Assembly (NCBI GenBank): GCA_034231615.1
Contig: CM067299.1
Location: forward strand, 15,792,834 to 15,856,833
Direction of reading: 5' to 3'
Source: Meghimatium bilineatum
Taxonomy: Eukaryota > Mollusca > Gastropoda > Stylommatophora > Philomycidae
Length of the DNA: 64,000 nt
Under the pieces are notes generated by a model. The model saw nothing but the letters and a program-made list of their open reading frames with translations, was not told where the DNA came from and did not search any database. How positions within the stretch are numbered: position 1 is the first letter of the stretch; every line of letters begins with the position of its first letter. The translations under genes and the position numbers were made by a program. Below, one piece after another: positions 63,991 through 64,000 of this stretch.

Positions 63991-64000
63991 AAAACTGTGA

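Overview
The window looks like AT-rich, intron-scale or intergenic DNA from an animal nuclear genome. The tRNA-derived SINEs, APE-type non-LTR retrotransposons (LINEs), Penelope-like elements with GIY-YIG domains, and LINE or SINE tails ending in GAAGAAG repeats fit a lophotrochozoan, most likely a gastropod mollusc. That assignment is inference from repeat style only. I found no host exon, no functional tRNA or rRNA gene, no CRISPR array and no operon. Every protein-like stretch I could identify is a decayed mobile element.

Four LINE groups recur. Group A (endonuclease plus reverse transcriptase, C-terminus of the GRPR..W type) is at 2.7-5.0, 7.6-8.0, 13.7, 18.6-19.0, 22.4-22.7, 24.9-25.5, 38.5, 53.3, 60.4-60.9 and 61.8 kb. 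Group B (reverse transcriptase ending in one C2H2 finger) is at 26.7-27.1, 29.4-30.2, 42.7-43.1, 46.3-47.4 and 57.9-58.3 kb. Group C (reverse transcriptase plus RNase H, GAAGAAG tail) is at 6.7-7.5, 14.6-14.8, 43.4-45.2, 49.2-49.3 and 52.1-52.3 kb. Group D (R1/I-like reverse transcriptase plus RNase H) is at 17.1-17.3, 32.4-34.6 and 62.0-64.0 kb. Penelope-like remnants are at 9.2-10.9, 41.3-41.9 and probably 53.1-53.3 kb. Two diverged copies of a possible Tc1-like element are at 36.1-37.2 and 56.4-57.5 kb.

Short elements are numerous. SINE-1 has a tRNA-like head, is about 275 bp, and shows 11-bp target duplications. SINE-2 is about 280 bp, has a GAAGAAG tail, and has about a dozen copies; one sits inside the group D reverse transcriptase with a perfect 12-bp target duplication. 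There are also several other tRNA-like families, a foldback family, and small unnamed families in pairs or triplets.

The other dominant component is minisatellites: more than twenty arrays with 19-56 bp periods, roughly a sixth of the window by eye. The largest is a 45-bp satellite of about 50 units at 27.1-29.4 kb. Many long open frames in the window are by-products of arrays whose period is a multiple of three. Several arrays are interrupted by mobile elements, and one 42-bp array is an amplification of a LINE 3' end. I see no clear undescribed functional system. The best leads are new repeat families with defined ends, nested insertions that give relative ages, large inverted repeats, and arrays of E-box (CACGTG) motifs.
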